DNA of 25,593 nucleotides, taken from contig JBGSJN010000030.1 in assembly GCA_041741995.1 (NCBI GenBank), positions 1 to 25,593 on the forward strand. Reading direction: 5' to 3'. Of this stretch, positions 22,840 to 25,593 are shown one piece after another (the stretch's first letter is position 1; each line of letters opens with the position of its first letter). The notes under the pieces were generated by a model, which was not told the origin of the DNA, made no database searches, and saw nothing but the letters and a program-made list of their open reading frames with translations. Origin of the DNA: WTXA01 sp041741995 (GTDB lineage Bacteria > Bacillota > TC1). The translations under genes and the position numbers were made by a program.

Positions 22840-23243
22840 ATCTACTAATATTTACTTATCAAGTAAAAAAGGTACGAAAATGATAGAATTTAATATATGA
22901 CTCCTACATTTTTTAAAATACTTGTTATGCTATTTATAAACATAACAGAGACTTTCAATACATTGTGTGAAATTTAATATATAAAAATGCATAAAAAATC
23001 ATTGTAAATATAAAATCAATGTTATATAGTAATATTAAGTATTACTTAATATTACTATAATTAGTATTCATGTGAAAAAACAAATACTAATCGTAGATAA
23101 AACAAATACAGATAAAACAAAAAAACTAAAAAAATAGTGACAAAAAATTACAGTGACTTTTGATTTGCAGCCAGTTACCAAAAGTGGTTATTTTATTTAT
23201 TACGGCTATTAGAGTGAGCTGAATAAGTTAGGAGCAATAAGCG
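22840..23243. other. 404-bp AT-rich gap with palindromes, before the HD-GYP gene
   Basis: No protein gene is visible. Contents: small hairpin TTTACTT/AAGTAAA at about 22854-22870; GTTATG/CATAAC at 22924-22946; a perfect 16-bp palindrome at 23025-23059; TTAGTATT (23061-23068) with AATACTAA (23083-23090). No clear terminator with T run follows the ATPase gene. No promoter is called with confidence; TTGCAG and TTATTT with 17-bp spacing near 23165-23193 is weak. The region does not show the conserved core of a cyclic di-GMP riboswitch. Confidence 0.6.
23025..23059. repeat. Perfect 16-bp inverted repeat
   Basis: The arm TATAGTAATATTAAGT (23025-23040) is followed by ATT and then its exact reverse complement (23044-23059). 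It is almost entirely A and T, so it is a possible operator or cruciform rather than a terminator, as no T run follows. It lies about 185 bp before the HD-GYP start. Confidence 0.7.
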
Positions 23244-25154
23244 ATGAATGAAAATGATTATGAAGAAAAGATTAAGCAAAATGAAGAACTCTATAGAAAT
23301 ATATTCGAACAAGCACCTTTTGGCATTTCTTTAAACGATTCGTTAACTGGTAAAATATATGAAGTTAATCAAAAATATTCTGATATCGTTGGCAGGACAA
23401 AGGAAGAATCTTCGAATATTAACTGGATGAGTCTAACGCATCCAGATGATCTTCAAGAAGATCTTGATAATATGAAAAAAATGAATGCTGGTGAGATAAA
23501 TAGTTTCACAATGCAAAAAAGATATATCCGACCTGACAATTCTATAGTTTGGATTAATATGAAAATTGTTTCAATAATTAATGGAAATTATAAATCATTG
23601 AGACACTTATGTATGATTGAAGACATAACCGATAGAAGAGAAGCTTACATGTCTTTAAAAGAAAGTGAATTAAGATTTCGAGAGGTTTTTGAAAATTCGA
23701 CAGAGTGTATCTTTATAATAGAGGAAGGAATTAACGGAAATTTTTATTATAAAGGTATTAATCCAACTTTAGAAAAAATTGAAGGTATTAAAAATGCTGA
23801 AATTTTTGGAAAGTATGTACGCGAAGTTTTTTCTCCTGATGAAGCAGAATCTGTAAATGGTAAATTTAGAAATTGTATCGAATCAGGAAGTATAGTCAGT
23901 TATGAAGAAGCCTTAAATTTTTCAACTGGAGTTAAAAATTTCTCGACCAAACTAATACCCGTACGCAATGATAAAGGTCATATTTATCGAATCATTGGGA
24001 TAGCCAAGGACATTACTATACAAAAACAAGCAGAAAATGTCATAAAATATAAGTGTGAAGCTCAAAAGCTGCTTCTAGATATATCTGTTAAATTTGCTAA
24101 TGTTATATTTGAAGATATTGATAATTTAATCAATTCAACCTTAAAGCGAATAGGAAAATTTGAAAACGCCGACCGTAGTTACGTTTTCTTTTTCTCAGAA
24201 GATGGGTCATTCATGAGCAATACTCATGAATGGTGTAATGAAGGAATACAATCTGAAAAGCCTAATCTTCAAAAAATTCCCTCAGAAAGTTGCCCTTGGT
24301 GGCTGAGTAAACTAAGAAGTTTTGAAACAATTATAATACCGAGAGTTTCCGAGATGCCTTCTGAGGCCCATAATGCAAAGGAAATTTTACAGGCGCAGTT
24401 TATTAAATCAGTATTGGTTATTCCTATGATTTTTGAAAATAGTTTAATTGGTTATGTGGGTCTTGATTCTGTCAAAAATGAAAAAAACTGGACAGAGGAT
24501 ACTAGTAATATGTTAAAACTTATAGCAAACATCTTTGGCAATTCAATACATCGTAAAAAAAAGATATTAGCTATGCTTAACCAAACTGTGAATGCCTTGT
24601 CTACTTCATTAGAAATAAGAGATCCTTATACTTCGGGACATCAGAAAAGAGTGGCTAATATAGCAACAAAAATCGCTGAAGAAATGGGATTGTCGGAATT
24701 TCAAATACAAGGAATTTCTATGGCTAGTTTGCTTCATGACATTGGAAAAGTTGTTGTACCTAGTGAAATTCTTAATAAGCCAGGTAAATTATCAGTAATT
24801 GAATTTTCCCTAATTAAAATACACAGTCAAGCAGGCTATGATATTTTAAAAGATATAGAGTTTCCTTGGCAGGTAAAAGAAATTGTATTGCAACATCATG
24901 AGAGAATTAACGGTTCTGGTTATCCAAATGGCTTAACTGGTGATAAACTACTTCTGGAAGCAAAAATAATTGCAGTCGCTGATGCTATTGAAGCGATGCT
25001 ATCTCATAGGCCATACAGAGCTGCATTAAGTATTGATGAAAGTTTTGAAGAACTTATAAAAAATAAAGATATTTTATTTGACTCAGAAGTTGTAGATTGT
25101 TGCATAAAAGTATTCAATGAAAAAGTGTTATGCGTTGAAAAACGTCTACCATGA
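23244..25154 (+). CDS. PAS-PAS-GAF-HD-GYP protein, predicted cyclic di-GMP phosphodiesterase
   Basis: A 636-residue soluble signalling protein. PAS 1 lies at about 14-130 (ends MIEDITDRREAY), PAS 2 at about 140-262 (ends GIAKDITIQKQAE), GAF at about 285-435, and HD-GYP at about 445-630. The catalytic motifs are present: LLHDIGK with H498-D499, HSQAGYDIL, HHERINGSGYP with HHE at 551-553 and GYP at 559-561, and IIAVADAIEAMLSHRPYR. The family hydrolyses cyclic di-GMP to pGpG or GMP with bound iron or manganese. No membrane segments are seen, so it senses internal signals. PAS and GAF ligands are unknown. ATG 23244 follows AGGAG. It ends 55 bp before the first TTGACACCC repeat of the att region. 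Confidence 0.93.
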   Translation: MNENDYEEKIKQNEELYRNIFEQAPFGISLNDSLTGKIYEVNQKYSDIVGRTKEESSNINWMSLTHPDDLQEDLDNMKKMNAGEINSFTMQKRYIRPDNSIVWINMKIVSIINGNYKSLRHLCMIEDITDRREAYMSLKESELRFREVFENSTECIFIIEEGINGNFYYKGINPTLEKIEGIKNAEIFGKYVREVFSPDEAESVNGKFRNCIESGSIVSYEEALNFSTGVKNFSTKLIPVRNDKGHIYRIIGIAKDITIQKQAENVIKYKCEAQKLLLDISVKFANVIFEDIDNLINSTLKRIGKFENADRSYVFFFSEDGSFMSNTHEWCNEGIQSEKPNLQKIPSESCPWWLSKLRSFETIIIPRVSEMPSEAHNAKEILQAQFIKSVLVIPMIFENSLIGYVGLDSVKNEKNWTEDTSNMLKLIANIFGNSIHRKKKILAMLNQTVNALSTSLEIRDPYTSGHQKRVANIATKIAEEMGLSEFQIQGISMASLLHDIGKVVVPSEILNKPGKLSVIEFSLIKIHSQAGYDILKDIEFPWQVKEIVLQHHERINGSGYPNGLTGDKLLLEAKIIAVADAIEAMLSHRPYRAALSIDESFEELIKNKDILFDSEVVDCCIKVFNEKVLCVEKRLP

Positions 25155-25162
25155 AAATATTG

Positions 25163-25183
25163 TATCATATGCATAATATGATA
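25163..25183. other. Short hairpin after the HD-GYP gene
   Basis: TATCATAT (25163-25170) pairs with ATATGATA (25176-25183) around GCATA. No T run follows, so terminator function is doubtful. It starts 9 bp after the HD-GYP stop codon. Confidence 0.4.
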
Positions 25184-25208
25184 AATTTACAAATAAAGGA
25201 TAGGAAAC

Positions 25209-25229
25209 TTGACACCCTTTTTGACACCC
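25209..25229. repeat. Left pair of TTGACACCC repeats, candidate integrase arm-type sites
   Basis: TTGACACCC occurs at 25209-25217 and 25221-25229, a 12-bp period. The same arrangement occurs on the other side of the tRNA fragment (25420-25440). Paired direct repeats flanking a tRNA core are the usual layout of arm-type binding sites of tyrosine integrases. No coding frame through them continues for any length. Confidence 0.55.
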
Positions 25230-25277
25230 CGAGTTGAAGAATATAGCCATATATGGGTGAGTATAGCATATTCAAGA

Positions 25278-25314
25278 ATGCCCTAACAGCGGGGAAAGCC
25301 CACTGCTAGGGCAT
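25278..25314. other. Long hairpin beside the tRNA fragment
   Basis: ATGCCCTA (25278-25285) pairs with TAGGGCAT (25307-25314), CAG (25287-25289) with CTG (25303-25305) and GGG (25291-25293) with CCC (25299-25301). There are two A/C mismatches on the + strand that become G-U pairs on the - strand. The - strand RNA is therefore the better folded one. It could end a transcript arriving from the right or mark the element end. Confidence 0.6.
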
Positions 25315-25325
25315 CTTCAATATAA

Positions 25326-25376
25326 CTCAAAATCGTACGAGAAATCGTGGGGGTTCAAGTCCCCCCTTCGGCACCA
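25326..25376 (+). pseudogene. 3' fragment of a tRNA-Leu(CAA) gene, likely attachment-site core
   Basis: The fragment begins with the anticodon loop CTCAAAA (25326-25332, anticodon CAA). It continues with anticodon-stem 3' strand TCGTA, a type II variable arm CGA-GAAA-TCG (25338-25347), T stem and loop GGGGG TTCAAGT CCCCC (25349-25365), acceptor strand CTTCGGC (25366-25372), discriminator A and encoded CCA (25374-25376). The matching 5' acceptor strand GCCGAAG and D arm are absent upstream; 5' of the loop the sequence is TATAA instead of the expected TACGA. This is the scar left at one end when an element integrates into the 3' half of a tRNA gene. Confidence 0.85.
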
Positions 25377-25381
25377 ATAGG

Positions 25382-25413
25382 GCGTTTCAGAGATTTTCTG
25401 AAACGCTTTTTTT
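25382..25413 (+). terminator. Terminator of the tRNA-Leu gene
   Basis: GCGTTTCAGA (25382-25391) and TCTGAAACGC (25397-25406) form a perfect 10-bp stem with a 5-nt loop and seven T (25407-25413). It lies 5 bp after CCA, as expected for the original tRNA transcript end. Confidence 0.88.
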
Positions 25414-25419
25414 GTGCTT

Positions 25420-25440
25420 TTGACACCCTTAATGACACCC
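25420..25440. repeat. Right pair of TGACACCC repeats, candidate integrase arm-type sites
   Basis: TTGACACCC (25420-25428) and ATGACACCC (25432-25440) repeat with the same 12-bp period as the left pair. They lie just past the tRNA terminator. The remaining sequence to 25593 has no open frame, repeat or RNA that I can recognise on either strand. Confidence 0.55.
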
Positions 25441-25593
25441 TAAACTTGAATTACTATCTTTCTAAATGATAACATTTGATGGATACTTTAGCGGGTATCT
25501 ATTTTATTGCTGAATTATCACTGTACAATAAAAGCACCTTAAATCTTTATTCTACTATTTTATACAGTTAAATCTAATAAATATACTCTTTAT

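Noticed and set aside
22840..23243. Cyclic di-GMP riboswitch before the HD-GYP gene
   Set aside because: I could not find the conserved paired helices or core bases of either cyclic di-GMP riboswitch class; only AT-rich palindromes are present.
25209..25283. Frame LTPFLTPRVEEYSHIW as the C-terminus of an integrase gene
   Set aside because: The frame has a TAA stop at 25194-25196 and is only about 28 codons long; the right-hand copy (25420) also has a stop close upstream. The repeats are better taken as DNA sites.
25250..25376. Complete tRNA gene
   Set aside because: The 5' acceptor strand, D arm and 5' anticodon strand that would pair with the 3' half are missing, so only a fragment is present.

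Overview
The window comes from a low-GC Firmicute, most likely a Clostridia-type anaerobe. The grounds are AT-rich DNA, strong AGGAGG ribosome binding sites, TTG and GTG starts, and lipoproteins with Gram-positive lipoboxes. No species can be named from the sequence.

Positions 1-18666 hold the late region of an HK97-type siphovirus prophage on the + strand. In order these are the tail of a probable small terminase gene, large terminase, portal, ClpP-like protease, HK97-fold major capsid, a head-fibre-like protein, head-tail connectors, major tail protein, two tail assembly chaperone frames, tape measure, distal tail protein, Tal/endopeptidase-type tail protein, a DUF859-type receptor-binding or fibre protein, an XhlA-like membrane protein, a phi-LC3-type holin and an amidase endolysin with an SH3b domain. 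All visible genes are open, so this part of the prophage looks intact. Two inserts interrupt the usual order. One lies between terminase and portal (1686-3155): consensus promoter, three genes including a lipoprotein, and a terminator. The other lies between the neck genes and the major tail protein (about 7862-8571): putative promoter, two small genes, and a terminator. Both look like morons, meaning accessory genes with their own expression signals, and none of their five products is a family I recognise.

After the lysis genes, 18667-18920 has no protein gene but is dense in RNA structure: mutually exclusive pairings, a long hairpin and terminators for both strands. Next, on the - strand, is a one-component regulator (excisionase-type HTH plus a periplasmic-binding-protein-like sensor domain). 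It is divergent from an oxyanion ABC transporter, molybdate or tungstate by family, made of lipoprotein binding protein, permease and ATPase with a C-terminal regulatory region. The divergent gap carries TGAAATG/CATTTCA inverted repeats that may be operators. A 404-bp AT-rich gap with a perfect 16-bp palindrome leads to a PAS-PAS-GAF-HD-GYP protein, a predicted cyclic di-GMP phosphodiesterase.

At 25326-25376 lies the 3' part of a tRNA-Leu(CAA) gene, from anticodon loop to CCA, without its 5' half and followed by a normal-looking terminator. This is the expected scar of a tRNA-integrating element, so everything to its left, including the metal transporter and HD-GYP protein, may belong to the element. 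Pairs of TTGACACCC-like repeats with identical 12-bp spacing lie on both sides of the core, resembling integrase arm-type sites. That layout is expected of an attP or of two adjoining elements rather than of a simple attR. The most interesting points are the possible lysogenic conversion by a molybdate/tungstate uptake and signalling cassette, the unusual att region, the structured RNA after the endolysin, and the two uncharacterised morons.
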